Positions 1 to 7,607 of a stretch of DNA of 27,753 bases are shown here, in pieces. Each line of letters begins with the position of its first letter. The stretch's first letter is position 1. A model generated the notes under the pieces. It had not been told where the DNA came from and made no database searches. It worked only from the letters and a program-made list of their open reading frames with translations. A program made the position numbers and the translations under genes. This DNA comes from a virus, in IMG/VR virus record IMGVR_UViG_3300035670_008177, positions 1 to 27,753 of that record; one strand, 5' to 3'.

Positions 1-606
1 TTTGATGTTAGAGGTACTGTAACAGAAATCAATTCACAAACAGGAGAACATACCAAGAGAAACATCAAACCCGAAGAAACTGTTTGGGCAAGATACGAAG
101 AAATTTTTACTCAGAAATACAAATACGTAAGTGAGGACTTTGGAAAAACATTGAAGAAGTTCATTCAAGATGAACACAATGAGTTTATTGACGAATCATA
201 CAGACGAGTTTGGACACTTCCCGTGACTTCATATGCTAAAAATTACTCTAAGTTTGACGTATCTTTGGCACCTATTAAAAATCACGTGTTCAATCGTATG
301 AAATCACAACTCAAAGTAATCGAAGCGGGTTTCTACAAAAAAGCTCTAATCGCATCTAATCTCGGTCCCTATACCATAGATTTGAAGCATTGTCTCAAAA
401 ATGGTGAGTTTGTTGATGGTAACGCACTATTAGTTGATGAAAGTCGTAATCACGGTGATTGGGCTAAGTTTATCCAAAAACTTTTGAAAAACAGGAATCT
501 TGTAACCGACATGGGTGAAAGATTATATGAAACTGTTAAAGACACTTATGACTTGAACACAGTTACTAAAACAAGAAGTGAATTTTACAAAAGTATTATC
601 AAATGA
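1..606 (+). CDS. Glycosyltransferase (GT4-like), C-terminal part, cut by window start
   Basis: The reading frame is open from base 1, so this is the 3' part of a longer gene; the codon at 151 is only an internal TTG. About 200 residues are visible. The second half looks like the C-terminal Rossmann domain of GT-B retaining glycosyltransferases: a segment reading APIKNHVFNRMKSQLKVIEA, where the Glu-Ala of the donor-binding E-x7-E region is expected, then KKALIASNLGPY and a closing amphipathic helix containing LVTDMGERLYETV. Similar C-termini are common in phage glycosyltransferases. The likely role is sugar transfer from a nucleotide sugar in the cytoplasm. The stop overlaps the next start in ATGA, so it is translated with the exonuclease gene. 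The acceptor and donor cannot be read from the sequence. Confidence 0.7.
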   Translation, partial: FDVRGTVTEINSQTGEHTKRNIKPEETVWARYEEIFTQKYKYVSEDFGKTLKKFIQDEHNEFIDESYRRVWTLPVTSYAKNYSKFDVSLAPIKNHVFNRMKSQLKVIEAGFYKKALIASNLGPYTIDLKHCLKNGEFVDGNALLVDESRNHGDWAKFIQKLLKNRNLVTDMGERLYETVKDTYDLNTVTKTRSEFYKSIIK

Positions 607-1313
607 TAAAACAAAACATTCATAAGATTTTATTCTTGGATATTGAGACAGTCGGATTAGAAAAAAACTATGACGACTTATTAATCAAGCATCCAAGAGT
701 TGCCGAACAATTTGACAAATATTTTGATTGGTTTCTCAAAAGATTTCCTGAAGATCAACTAATAGAATCTGATCAGAAAAATAAAGTTTTCGAAACAAGA
801 GCAGCATTAGTTCCTGAGTTCGCGAAGGTTGTTGTTGTCAGTTTAGCATTTGTACTTGAAAATGGTGAAATAAAAAAACAAACATTTTCAGGTGACAACG
901 AATACGAACTATTGAAAAGTTGTCAGGGTCTGTTGGATCGTACAGGTAAGTTAGATTTTTGGTTGTGTGGTCACAACTTAAAAAACTTTGATATTCCAAT
1001 GTTGGCAAAAAGAATGGTTATCAATGGATTGATGCCACCGTCAATATTACCTTCATACGATACAAAACCTTGGGAGGTTAAGGCCATTGACACGAAAGAA
1101 GTTTGGCAGTTCGGTGCGTATACACACATTGGTTCTTTAGATTTACTGTGTGCATGTATGGATGTTCCAACTTCGAAAGCGGGTGAAGTTACTGGTGATA
1201 AAGTTCATGATGCCTATTGGAATCGTGGTATGTTAAAGGAAATTGGAGAATACTGTGAACGTGATGTTCAAGTATTAATTGATGTTATTTTTAAACTAAA
1301 AATGCTTAAGTAA
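603..1313 (+). CDS. DEDD-type 3'-5' exonuclease (PolB exonuclease-like)
   Basis: This 236-aa protein carries the three motifs of DnaQ/PolB-type exonucleases: Exo I as LFLDIET (Asp13, Glu15), Exo II as CGHNLKNFDIPML near residue 122, and Exo III as YCERDVQVL near residue 218. These supply the four acidic residues that hold two metal ions for 3'-5' nucleotide removal. No polymerase domain follows, so it is a stand-alone exonuclease like those annotated as predicted 3'-5' exonuclease related to the PolB exonuclease domain. It probably acts in replication, repair or host DNA turnover. The start overlaps the upstream stop (ATGA) and the stop overlaps the dUTPase start (TAATG). The family call is firm; the precise role is inferred. 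Confidence 0.88.
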   Translation: MIKQNIHKILFLDIETVGLEKNYDDLLIKHPRVAEQFDKYFDWFLKRFPEDQLIESDQKNKVFETRAALVPEFAKVVVVSLAFVLENGEIKKQTFSGDNEYELLKSCQGLLDRTGKLDFWLCGHNLKNFDIPMLAKRMVINGLMPPSILPSYDTKPWEVKAIDTKEVWQFGAYTHIGSLDLLCACMDVPTSKAGEVTGDKVHDAYWNRGMLKEIGEYCERDVQVLIDVIFKLKMLK

Positions 1314-1918
1314 TGGATTTACAGAACGACGCAGAATTTCAAAATGAATTGAAAAAACTTTTTGATGAAATTAAAAACTTCAATCCTACGGGAGATAACG
1401 AAGCCTTAAATTCTTTACAAGAGGACTTAGGTTTTAACATTGATGATTTTAACGATTTTATTGAGAATGGTTTAACAAAAAAAATCATATCATACAAAAA
1501 ACTTGACAAGAATTCAAAAGAACCCACCTACGCATATCCCACCGATTCAGGTTTTGATTTTTATTCCACTGAAGAAATAGTATTACCTCCCTTTGGTAGG
1601 GCTTTAGTACCCACAGGTCTTAGTTTTGATCTACCTGTAGGTTACGAAATGCAAGTAAGAACAAAGAGTGGATTGGCTATTAACCAAGGGTTAATGGTTT
1701 TAAACAGTCCTGGTACCGTAGACAGAGGATATCAAGGTGAAATTAAAGTAATCGTGTTTAATACTAATAATCACGAACTCATTATTCCTAAAGGTATGAA
1801 GGTTGGTCAAGGTGTTATTTGCCCTGTATTAACCGGAGAAGATATCTTGTTTGATCAGGTAAATGAGTTCGAACCAAAAGAAAGAGGAGATAATGGATTT
1901 GGTTCAACAGGAATTTAA
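1313..1918 (+). CDS. dut: dUTP diphosphatase (trimeric dUTPase)
   Basis: The enzyme hydrolyses dUTP to dUMP and pyrophosphate, which keeps uracil out of DNA and feeds dTMP synthesis. All five motifs of trimeric dUTPases are present in order: TDSGFDFYS (residues about 77-85), VRTKSGLA, LNSPGTVDRGYQGEIKV with the catalytic Asp, KGMKVGQGV, and the C-terminal Phe-containing P-loop-like RGDNGFGSTG. The protein is 201 aa, against roughly 140-150 for the core family, because of an extra N-terminal stretch of about 57 residues that is acidic and probably helical. It overlaps the exonuclease stop at its start, and its end overlaps the following HAD gene by 26 nt. Confidence 0.95.
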   Translation: MDLQNDAEFQNELKKLFDEIKNFNPTGDNEALNSLQEDLGFNIDDFNDFIENGLTKKIISYKKLDKNSKEPTYAYPTDSGFDFYSTEEIVLPPFGRALVPTGLSFDLPVGYEMQVRTKSGLAINQGLMVLNSPGTVDRGYQGEIKVIVFNTNNHELIIPKGMKVGQGVICPVLTGEDILFDQVNEFEPKERGDNGFGSTGI

Positions 1919-2306
1919 TGAAGAAAATATTAGTCCCGTTCTACCTGAAGGGATAAAAAACTATTTGATTGATATCGATGGTACTATAACTGACGATATT
2001 CCAAATGAAGAACCTTGGAGAATGGAAACTTGTTTACCATATAAGGACTCTGTGGAACTTATAAATGATTGGTACGATGAAGGTCATATCATTACTTTTT
2101 TTACTTCAAGAACTGAAGAACATCGAAAAGTAACTGCCGAGTGGTTAACCAAGCACGGATACAAATATCACGGACTTTTGATGAACAAACCACGTGGAGG
2201 AAATTATCATTGGATCGACAACCATATCGTTAGAGCAACAAGATACAATGGTAAATGGACACCTTTAACTAAGAAAACAACCAACATAGAAGTATTTGAG
2301 GAATGA
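1893..2306 (+). CDS. HAD-family phosphatase
   Basis: A HAD-superfamily hydrolase of 137 aa. Motif I is LIDIDGTI with nucleophile Asp27 and acid/base Asp29; motif II is the FFTSRTEEH segment; a lysine follows in LLMNKPRGGNYHWIDNH, whose trailing Asp fits motif IV. The small size means no large cap domain. I chose ATG 1893 because AGAGGAGA sits just upstream and the upstream ATG at 1863 would add ten residues lying inside the dUTPase end; 1863 remains possible. It sits between dUTPase and a glycosyltransferase, so the substrate could be a nucleotide or a sugar phosphate, the latter fitting the genes that follow. The stop overlaps the next start (ATGA). Confidence 0.8.
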   Translation: MDLVQQEFNEENISPVLPEGIKNYLIDIDGTITDDIPNEEPWRMETCLPYKDSVELINDWYDEGHIITFFTSRTEEHRKVTAEWLTKHGYKYHGLLMNKPRGGNYHWIDNHIVRATRYNGKWTPLTKKTTNIEVFEE

Positions 2307-3955
2307 TTACTATTGCATATTCAACGAAGTCACCCAAACCCGATCTTATCCAACACTTTAAAAAAAGTTCAGGATATGAGAAGGGTATTACTGTTATTGA
2401 AAAAATTAATAATGGTGAAAAGTCATTGTCACAAGTTTATAATGAAATACTTGAGGAAAGTCCGAATGATATAATAATCTTTACTCACGACGACATTTAT
2501 TTTGACACCCAAGCTTGGTTCAGTAAAATCAAAAAACATTTTGAAAAAACTGATTATGGTATCTTAGGTTTGGCAGGAACTACACATCTGTCTGAAACTG
2601 GTATGTGGTGGGAACCCTCCAAAAGACGGAATATGATTGGTATAGTAAATCATGAAAGTGGAGGAAAAAAATGGGAATCAAAATATTCAGAATCATTTGG
2701 AAATGATGTTAAGAGTTGTGTGATTGTTGATGGTGTCTTTATTGCCGTAGATAGAAAAAAACTTAAGAAAAAATTTAATGAAGATTTTCAAGGATTCCAT
2801 TTTTATGATCTTCCATTTTGTTTTGAAAACTATTTGGAGGGTGTAAAAGTCGGGGTTATCACCAATGTGAGAATAACTCACAAATCTATTGGTATGACTA
2901 ATGAAACTTGGGAAAAAAACCGTCAACTTTTTGTCGAAAAGTATTCAAGTAATTTACCATCAAAAGTGGAGTTTGACCCCAAACAAACCATTAAAGTTTT
3001 ACTATCTTGTTTGTCATTTCAAACTTTCACAGGTTCCGAAGTTTATGTGTACGAACTCGCTAAGAGTTTACAAAAACAAAATTGTCAGGTAACCGTTCTA
3101 TCTCAAATAGGTGGTCCACTTACTGATTTGGCAAAAAAAGACGGGATAAAGTGTGTTTCTTTTCAAGAGCCACCAGGATTTAAACTTGGTGATGGTGTGT
3201 GGGCGTTCTCTAAACCAGATGGAACCCAAGAAAAATCACAAATGGGCGTTCTTTATAAAGTCGCTGAAGTTGATTTTGACATCATTCACGCACAACACAA
3301 ACCTGTTATTGAACGATTAATCGGAATGTACCCTGAGTGTCCTAAAGTGTGCACAATCCATTCTGAAGTAATGTCTCGTAACTTGGAAGATCCCGTTTTA
3401 GATCAAAGTATAAAAGGATACATTGCAATTCGTCCTGAAATCAAATCACATATAATTGAAAAGTTTGAGGTTCCCGAAGAAATGATTGAAGTAATCTACA
3501 ATCCTGTAAACCCCGAAAAATATAACAACAAGGGAAATAAAGATGGTGATTACGTTTTATTTGTTGGAACAATAGACTATTTGAGAGAACAGGCAATACG
3601 AGATTTGATTGAACACACATTCTCGGAAAATAGAGAACTTTGGTTAGTTGGGGCAAATCATTCATCATATCTTGATGATATTTTGAAACACCCACATGTT
3701 AAACATTTTCCACCAACTTGGGATCTAAAAAAATACATATCAAACTGTTATCAAACTGCGGGTATTCAACTTGGTAGAACAACCATCGAGAGTTGGATGT
3801 CAGGTAAAAAATCTTGGATATACAAAGTAGATGAACTAGGAAACATTCTATCTAAAAACCTTACTGATATACCGGATGATATTGAGAAGTTTTACTCTCA
3901 AAATGTGGGATCTCAAGTGAGGGATTTTTATGTTAAAAATATTTCTAAACTATGA
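2303..3955 (+). CDS. Bifunctional glycosyltransferase, GT2-like plus GT4-like fusion
   Basis: A 550-aa protein with two apparent transferase domains. Residues about 1-225 resemble the GT-A type Glyco_tranf_2_5 group: IIIFTHDDIYF supplies a DxD-like His-Asp-Asp metal site, followed by a glycine-rich acceptor region and a GFHFYDLPFCFE helix. Residues about 230-550 look like a GT-B (GT4) enzyme: GSEVYVYELAKSLQ near the start of its N-terminal Rossmann fold, YVLFVGTIDYLRE at the inter-domain strand, and GIQLGRTTIESWMSGKKSW at the donor site. A fusion suggests two successive sugar additions by one polypeptide. No membrane segment is seen, so it acts in the cytoplasm. Both flanks overlap neighbours by four bases (ATGA), so it is translationally coupled in the glycan block. 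Confidence 0.85.
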   Translation: MITIAYSTKSPKPDLIQHFKKSSGYEKGITVIEKINNGEKSLSQVYNEILEESPNDIIIFTHDDIYFDTQAWFSKIKKHFEKTDYGILGLAGTTHLSETGMWWEPSKRRNMIGIVNHESGGKKWESKYSESFGNDVKSCVIVDGVFIAVDRKKLKKKFNEDFQGFHFYDLPFCFENYLEGVKVGVITNVRITHKSIGMTNETWEKNRQLFVEKYSSNLPSKVEFDPKQTIKVLLSCLSFQTFTGSEVYVYELAKSLQKQNCQVTVLSQIGGPLTDLAKKDGIKCVSFQEPPGFKLGDGVWAFSKPDGTQEKSQMGVLYKVAEVDFDIIHAQHKPVIERLIGMYPECPKVCTIHSEVMSRNLEDPVLDQSIKGYIAIRPEIKSHIIEKFEVPEEMIEVIYNPVNPEKYNNKGNKDGDYVLFVGTIDYLREQAIRDLIEHTFSENRELWLVGANHSSYLDDILKHPHVKHFPPTWDLKKYISNCYQTAGIQLGRTTIESWMSGKKSWIYKVDELGNILSKNLTDIPDDIEKFYSQNVGSQVRDFYVKNISKL

Positions 3956-4662
3956 TTATTCTAACAACAACATTCAACTGTCAGGAATACGTTGAAAGGT
4001 CTTTGGCCAGTATTATGAGTCAGACCTTCAAAGATTTCACCTGTTATATCACCGATGATATGTCAACGGATAACACTCGTGAAGTTGTAAAAAAATTTAT
4101 CAAAGATGATCCGAGGTTTATCCTGATTGAGAATCAACAAAAGTTTTACCAACCAGGTAACTATGATCAAATCATTCGTTGGAGAAACATTGATGGTGAA
4201 GAGATTTGTGTTGAAGTTGATGGTGATGATTGGTTACCTCATTCGGGTGTCTTAGAGAAGATAAATGAGGTCTACAAAGACCCTAATGTTTGGATGACCA
4301 GTGGGTCATTCAAATACCATAACGGTAATCCCGGATTTGCCAGTCCCCCCACTTCTATGGATAAAGTTAGATCAGGGGCGTTCACACTATCTCATTTGAG
4401 AACTTGGAAGGCTTGGTTATGGAAAAAAATTGACGAGAAAGATCTTAGAGATGAAAATGATTGGTATTATGAAGTTGCAGGTGATTTAGCTTTTATGTAC
4501 CCAATGGTGGAAATGTGTGGTTTGGAACATTTTAAATTTATTCCTGATCACCTATATGTTTATAACGGAGCAAATCCAATAAACGACCATAAAGTTAGTT
4601 TTGAAAAAGTACAACGAGTTGTAAATATATTCAGGGCTAAACAACCATACAAGAAACTGTAA
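3952..4662 (+). CDS. Family 2 glycosyltransferase
   Basis: A 236-aa GT-A enzyme of the GT2 type. The N-terminus reads IILTTTFNCQEYVERSLASI, the usual nucleotide-sugar binding start, followed by SQTFKDFTCYITDDMSTD with the uracil-contacting Asp pair. Asp90-Gly-Asp92 in VEVDGDDWLP is the DxD metal/diphosphate motif. WYYEVAGDLAFMYPMVE later in the chain is placed like the catalytic-base region. No membrane helices are visible, so the product is likely a soluble transferase. It overlaps the bifunctional transferase (ATGA) and the sulfotransferase (TAATG). The family call is firm; the sugar and acceptor are unknown. Confidence 0.88.
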   Translation: MIILTTTFNCQEYVERSLASIMSQTFKDFTCYITDDMSTDNTREVVKKFIKDDPRFILIENQQKFYQPGNYDQIIRWRNIDGEEICVEVDGDDWLPHSGVLEKINEVYKDPNVWMTSGSFKYHNGNPGFASPPTSMDKVRSGAFTLSHLRTWKAWLWKKIDEKDLRDENDWYYEVAGDLAFMYPMVEMCGLEHFKFIPDHLYVYNGANPINDHKVSFEKVQRVVNIFRAKQPYKKL

Positions 4663-5261
4663 TGCCGATATCCCATTCCCATAAGTTAGTTTTTATTCAT
4701 ATTCCCAAAACTGCGGGAACTGCAATCACCGAATCTTCGGGAATAAAGTTTGATTCTTTTAATGGACATTTTACTTGGCAAAATACCCAAATGGAACTGG
4801 GTCCAAAGTGGGATGAATATTTTAAGTTTACCGTAGTCAGGAACCCTTGGGATAGGGTAGTCTCAAACTACAAATACGCTCGTATGCTAAAGAGTTATTG
4901 GCACTCAAATGACGGTACCACAAAATACTCCAAACACGTCGACTATGACGTTTGCTCAAAACTTTCATTTGATGATTGTGTAAAACTTTTACAAAAAAAT
5001 CCCAACAATTTAAGACATCAAGGATGGAAACCACAATATCCTTATGTTTGTGATTCTGATAAAAATATTGTTGTTGATAAAGTTTTTGATTACACAGATT
5101 TGGATGGTGATGAGTTTAAAAAAATCATTCCAAAAATGGATAGAATTAACGTGTCTCAAGGTGAAAAAGAATCATACAAAGATTACTATAACGACGAGTT
5201 AATTGATATTGTTTCTGAGATTTACAAAGAAGATATAAAAATATTTAAATTCAAATATTAA
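4662..5261 (+). CDS. PAPS-dependent sulfotransferase (carbohydrate sulfotransferase-like)
   Basis: A 199-aa protein with both cofactor signatures of the Sulfotransfer_2 type. FIHIPKTAGT at residues about 11-20 is the 5'-phosphosulfate loop with Lys16, and VVRNPWDRVVSNY at about 58-70 is the 3'-phosphate site with Arg60 and Ser68. Such enzymes move sulfate from PAPS to a hydroxyl, often on a sugar. A basic RHQGWKPQYPYV stretch in the middle fits the hexuronic-acid/acceptor region of the family. Position directly after a glycosyltransferase and before a methyltransferase points to glycan decoration. PAPS must come from the host, because no ATP sulfurylase or APS kinase gene is visible here. The protein is shorter than eukaryotic homologues, which carry a membrane anchor. 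Confidence 0.87.
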   Translation: MPISHSHKLVFIHIPKTAGTAITESSGIKFDSFNGHFTWQNTQMELGPKWDEYFKFTVVRNPWDRVVSNYKYARMLKSYWHSNDGTTKYSKHVDYDVCSKLSFDDCVKLLQKNPNNLRHQGWKPQYPYVCDSDKNIVVDKVFDYTDLDGDEFKKIIPKMDRINVSQGEKESYKDYYNDELIDIVSEIYKEDIKIFKFKY

Positions 5262-5262
5262 A

Positions 5263-5823
5263 ATGAACGAAGATTACATTAAAAGCGATGGATGGTTTGA
5301 TTACCAAGACTTTTACACAAAAATGGCAAATAAACCCTTCAAAGTTTATGTGGAACTCGGAACGTGGAAAGGATATTCAGTCGCATTTTTAACCCAAAAA
5401 ATACTTGAGACAGGTAAAGATGATTTCAAAGTATACGGTATAGATTTATTTGAGGATTCATCGATTCACCTAAAAAATAATAACTCTCACTTATCTGACC
5501 AGATGCCTTACATCTATCAGATTTATAATGAAGTTCTCACAAGATATAATGTCCGTGATCATATAACCGACATTAAAGGATATTCATGGGAGACATCCGA
5601 ACACTTCGAGGATGAATCTGTGGATTTTATCTTCATTGATGCCGATCACGCATATGAGTCTGTTAAGAAAGATATTCAGGCTTGGTGGCCTAAACTTAAA
5701 AAGGGGGGTATCATGTCAGGTCACGATTATTTCAATCCGTTTGGTGTAAAACAAGCAGTTGATGAAATTTTCTCTAATGTTCAAATCTCATCTGACAGGA
5801 TTTGGTACATTGAGAAGGAGTAA
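5263..5823 (+). CDS. SAM-dependent methyltransferase (class I, Methyltransf_24-like)
   Basis: A 186-aa class I methyltransferase. Motif I is VYVELGTWKGYS (residues about 28-39), motif II is the KVYGIDLFE strand ending in the ribose-binding Asp, and motif IV is VDFIFIDADHAYESVKKDI, typical of the Methyltransf_24 group that includes glycan and natural-product O-methyltransferases. The GGIMSGHDY strand follows. It starts one base after the sulfotransferase stop with no clear Shine-Dalgarno, only an A-rich run. It closes the first glycan stretch and is followed by an intergenic hairpin. The substrate is unknown; O-methylation of a sugar is suggested by neighbours only. Confidence 0.85.
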   Translation: MNEDYIKSDGWFDYQDFYTKMANKPFKVYVELGTWKGYSVAFLTQKILETGKDDFKVYGIDLFEDSSIHLKNNNSHLSDQMPYIYQIYNEVLTRYNVRDHITDIKGYSWETSEHFEDESVDFIFIDADHAYESVKKDIQAWWPKLKKGGIMSGHDYFNPFGVKQAVDEIFSNVQISSDRIWYIEKE

Positions 5824-5837
5824 AATCTTTCTTTTGA

Positions 5838-5874
5838 TTTGTTTTTATTTATTTTCATTACAAATAAAAACAAA
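5838..5874. repeat. Perfect 13-bp inverted repeat between methyltransferase and phoH block
   Basis: The arm TTTGTTTTTATTT (5838-5850) is exactly complementary to AAATAAAAACAAA (5862-5874), separated by 11 nt. The stem holds only two G-C pairs and has no U tract typical of an intrinsic terminator. It overlaps a TATTTATT promoter-like octamer at 5846-5853. It could be an operator, a transcript-stabilising or processing hairpin, or a weak bidirectional terminator. Confidence 0.75.
5846..5853 (+). promoter_or_regulatory. Putative late promoter TATTTATT (upstream of the 5880 gene and phoH)
   Basis: TATTTATT lies 26 nt before the ATG at 5880 in the sense direction. The same octamer precedes other genes of the window. 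It is embedded in the inverted repeat described above, so the match could partly reflect the T-rich stem. Confidence 0.4.
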
Positions 5875-5879
5875 CAAAT

Positions 5880-6017
5880 ATGGATAACATAGAAAATAAC
5901 GTTATCACTGATAAGGTGTACATTTACGAAAGTCCTGACGGAGGTAAAACAGTTTACCGAAGAGAGTTCGGACAACCTCACAATACTCGTGAATTAATAT
6001 CTAACACCCAAGAATGA
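5880..6017 (+). CDS. Small unrecognised protein (45 aa) upstream of phoH
   Basis: An open frame of 45 codons begins at ATG 5880 and ends in TGA 6015-6017, which overlaps the phoH ATG at 6014 (ATGA) as most real neighbours here do. The product starts MDNIENNV and has a central segment VYIYESPDGGKTVYRREFG that looks like a beta-hairpin with a DGGKT turn. It has no membrane segment. It is preceded by the inverted repeat and a TATTTATT motif, with an A-rich leader (ACAAACAAAT) and no Shine-Dalgarno. Coupling to phoH and good coding character support a real gene. I do not recognise a function. Confidence 0.7.
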   Translation: MDNIENNVITDKVYIYESPDGGKTVYRREFGQPHNTRELISNTQE

Positions 6018-6745
6018 AAAAAAGGTCTATACCAACAGCAACTCCTGTACCAACTCAGAACGAAAGTTATAGGACAAAAAAACAGGCAATCTGTTCAATT
6101 TTAAAAAGAAAAACTAAAGAAAAATTTTTATCTCAGAGTCAAAGGGAATATTACGAAAAACTTGAAAAGGGAGAGATCGTAGTTTGTTCAGGACCTGCAG
6201 GTGTTGGTAAAAGTTATATCGCAATGAAAGCTGCGATTGATTTATTATCAGATCCGAACAATGCGTATGAAAAATTGATTATCGTTCGACCTGCTGTTGA
6301 AGCAGAGGAAAAGTTAGGTTCATTACCTGGTAATGTTGAGGAAAAACTCGACCCTTACATTTTCCCATCTTATTATTTGTTGAACAAAATTATTGGTAAA
6401 GAAACCAGAGAAAAACTCAAAGAAATGGAAGTCATTGAGGTTTTTGCCCTGGCATATATGAGAGGTATGAACATAGACAACTCGATTCTGATTTTTGAAG
6501 AAGCACAAAACTCTACACCCAATCAGATGAAACTTCTGTTAACCAGAATCGGGTTTAACTCTAAGTTTTTTATCTCAGGAGACTTAGAACAGACTGACAG
6601 ATATAAAGATAAAACACAAAGTGGTCTTTGGGATGCCATCCATAGATTCAAATCCATGGAAAGTATTTTAACCCATGAGTTTAAAGACTCAGATGTTGTT
6701 AGAAATCCATTGATCACTAAAATTTTACAAAAATACGAGGATTAA
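6014..6745 (+). CDS. phoH: PhoH-like ATPase
   Basis: A 243-aa P-loop ATPase of the PhoH family. Walker A is GPAGVGKS (residues 60-67), followed by the family hallmark LIIVRPAVEAEEKLGSLPGN, Walker B in LIFEEAQNS, and the sensor-like FISGDLEQTD. The preceding SQSQREYYEKLEKGEIV helix corresponds to the usual Q-motif-like region. PhoH proteins are common in T4-like and marine phages; their RNA-related helicase or nuclease-linked role is not settled. The first 35 residues are basic and probably flexible. It overlaps the 45-aa gene (ATGA) and abuts the HAD-like gene (TAATG). Confidence 0.93.
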   Translation: MKKRSIPTATPVPTQNESYRTKKQAICSILKRKTKEKFLSQSQREYYEKLEKGEIVVCSGPAGVGKSYIAMKAAIDLLSDPNNAYEKLIIVRPAVEAEEKLGSLPGNVEEKLDPYIFPSYYLLNKIIGKETREKLKEMEVIEVFALAYMRGMNIDNSILIFEEAQNSTPNQMKLLLTRIGFNSKFFISGDLEQTDRYKDKTQSGLWDAIHRFKSMESILTHEFKDSDVVRNPLITKILQKYED

Positions 6746-7338
6746 TGAGAATTGCGATTGATGTAAACGGAGTTTTAAGAGATACCATCACAAAAATACA
6801 ACAGGTCTATGATAAATGGTATATTGACAATCCACATCTACCCGAGTCAGGGTATACATACGAAATATTATCCCCTATTACATCTTTAGATATTTCAAAA
6901 CATCTTAAGTTTCAAAATGAAGATGAGGTCTATGATTTTCTATATACGGAACATTGTATGGAAATTTTTGGACACGCACCATCAGTTGAAATGTCAACCT
7001 TTGTAGACTTCAATGATTTTTATAAGGATAATAGAGATAACCACGACATTCTTATTATTTCAGATGAAATTGGAAGGTCAAAACCGGCAACATTATTCTT
7101 TCTTTCAAAGTTTGGATGTCAGGTTGAAAAAGTGGTTTTTTACAGTAAAGTTACTGTAGATAAAGTTTGGGAAGAATTTGATGTTTTACTTACTGCGAAT
7201 CCTGACTTACTTTTAAACCATCCTAAAGATAAAAAAGTGATCAAGTTCAACACGGTTTATAATCAAGACATTGATTTTGACGAAAGTATTGATAACTTAA
7301 AATCTTTAAATGAAAAAATAATACAATACAATGCTTGA
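6745..7338 (+). CDS. HAD-like protein with altered catalytic motif
   Basis: A 197-aa protein whose start, MRIAIDVNGVLRDT, matches HAD motif I, but the second acidic residue of the DxD pair is Asn8 instead of Asp. Asp6 is kept as potential nucleophile. IIISDEIGRSKPATLFFLS resembles motif II/III with Ser and Lys, and LLTANPDLLL sits where the motif IV acidic loop is expected. The layout recalls phage deoxynucleotidase-like HAD proteins, but the change at position 8 removes the usual proton donor. It might therefore be a slow phosphatase, a phosphotransferase or a binding protein. It overlaps the next gene by 8 nt. Confidence 0.6.
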   Translation: MRIAIDVNGVLRDTITKIQQVYDKWYIDNPHLPESGYTYEILSPITSLDISKHLKFQNEDEVYDFLYTEHCMEIFGHAPSVEMSTFVDFNDFYKDNRDNHDILIISDEIGRSKPATLFFLSKFGCQVEKVVFYSKVTVDKVWEEFDVLLTANPDLLLNHPKDKKVIKFNTVYNQDIDFDESIDNLKSLNEKIIQYNA

Positions 7339-7606
7339 AATTTTTAAAGAAAACTACTACGTAGATTTTGATGCTATCGAAAAGTACGTCGATATTTCAG
7401 AAATCAACACTTCAGAAGTTTCTGGTGGAACCGAAGTGAAAATTAACATAGTAAGATACGAAATGGTCAAATTGATGATGGATGTTGTAATGACTGAACA
7501 AGATATTCAAGATGAGAAACTTGGAATACAAAATTCAAATCTTTCAATACCATTCAAACTTGCATTCAATAGCCTATTAAATAAAAAATTGATTAACAAA
7601 TATTAA
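7331..7606 (+). CDS. Small conserved-looking protein of unknown function (91 aa)
   Basis: I do not recognise this protein. It is 91 aa, acidic in the first half (DFDAIEKYVDISEINTSEV) and probably alpha/beta, with a hydrophobic helix RYEMVKLMMDVVM around residue 45-57 and a Lys-rich C-terminus. No signal peptide, Cys motif or membrane segment is present. The overlap with the HAD-like gene and the single base before the next start show it belongs to the same transcript. Confidence 0.65.
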   Translation: MLEIFKENYYVDFDAIEKYVDISEINTSEVSGGTEVKINIVRYEMVKLMMDVVMTEQDIQDEKLGIQNSNLSIPFKLAFNSLLNKKLINKY

Positions 7607-7607
7607 A

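Noticed and set aside
1863-1892. ATG 1863 as start of the HAD phosphatase
   Set aside because: It would add ten residues with no family support inside the dUTPase gene, and AGAGGAGA is placed for ATG 1893. It is not excluded.
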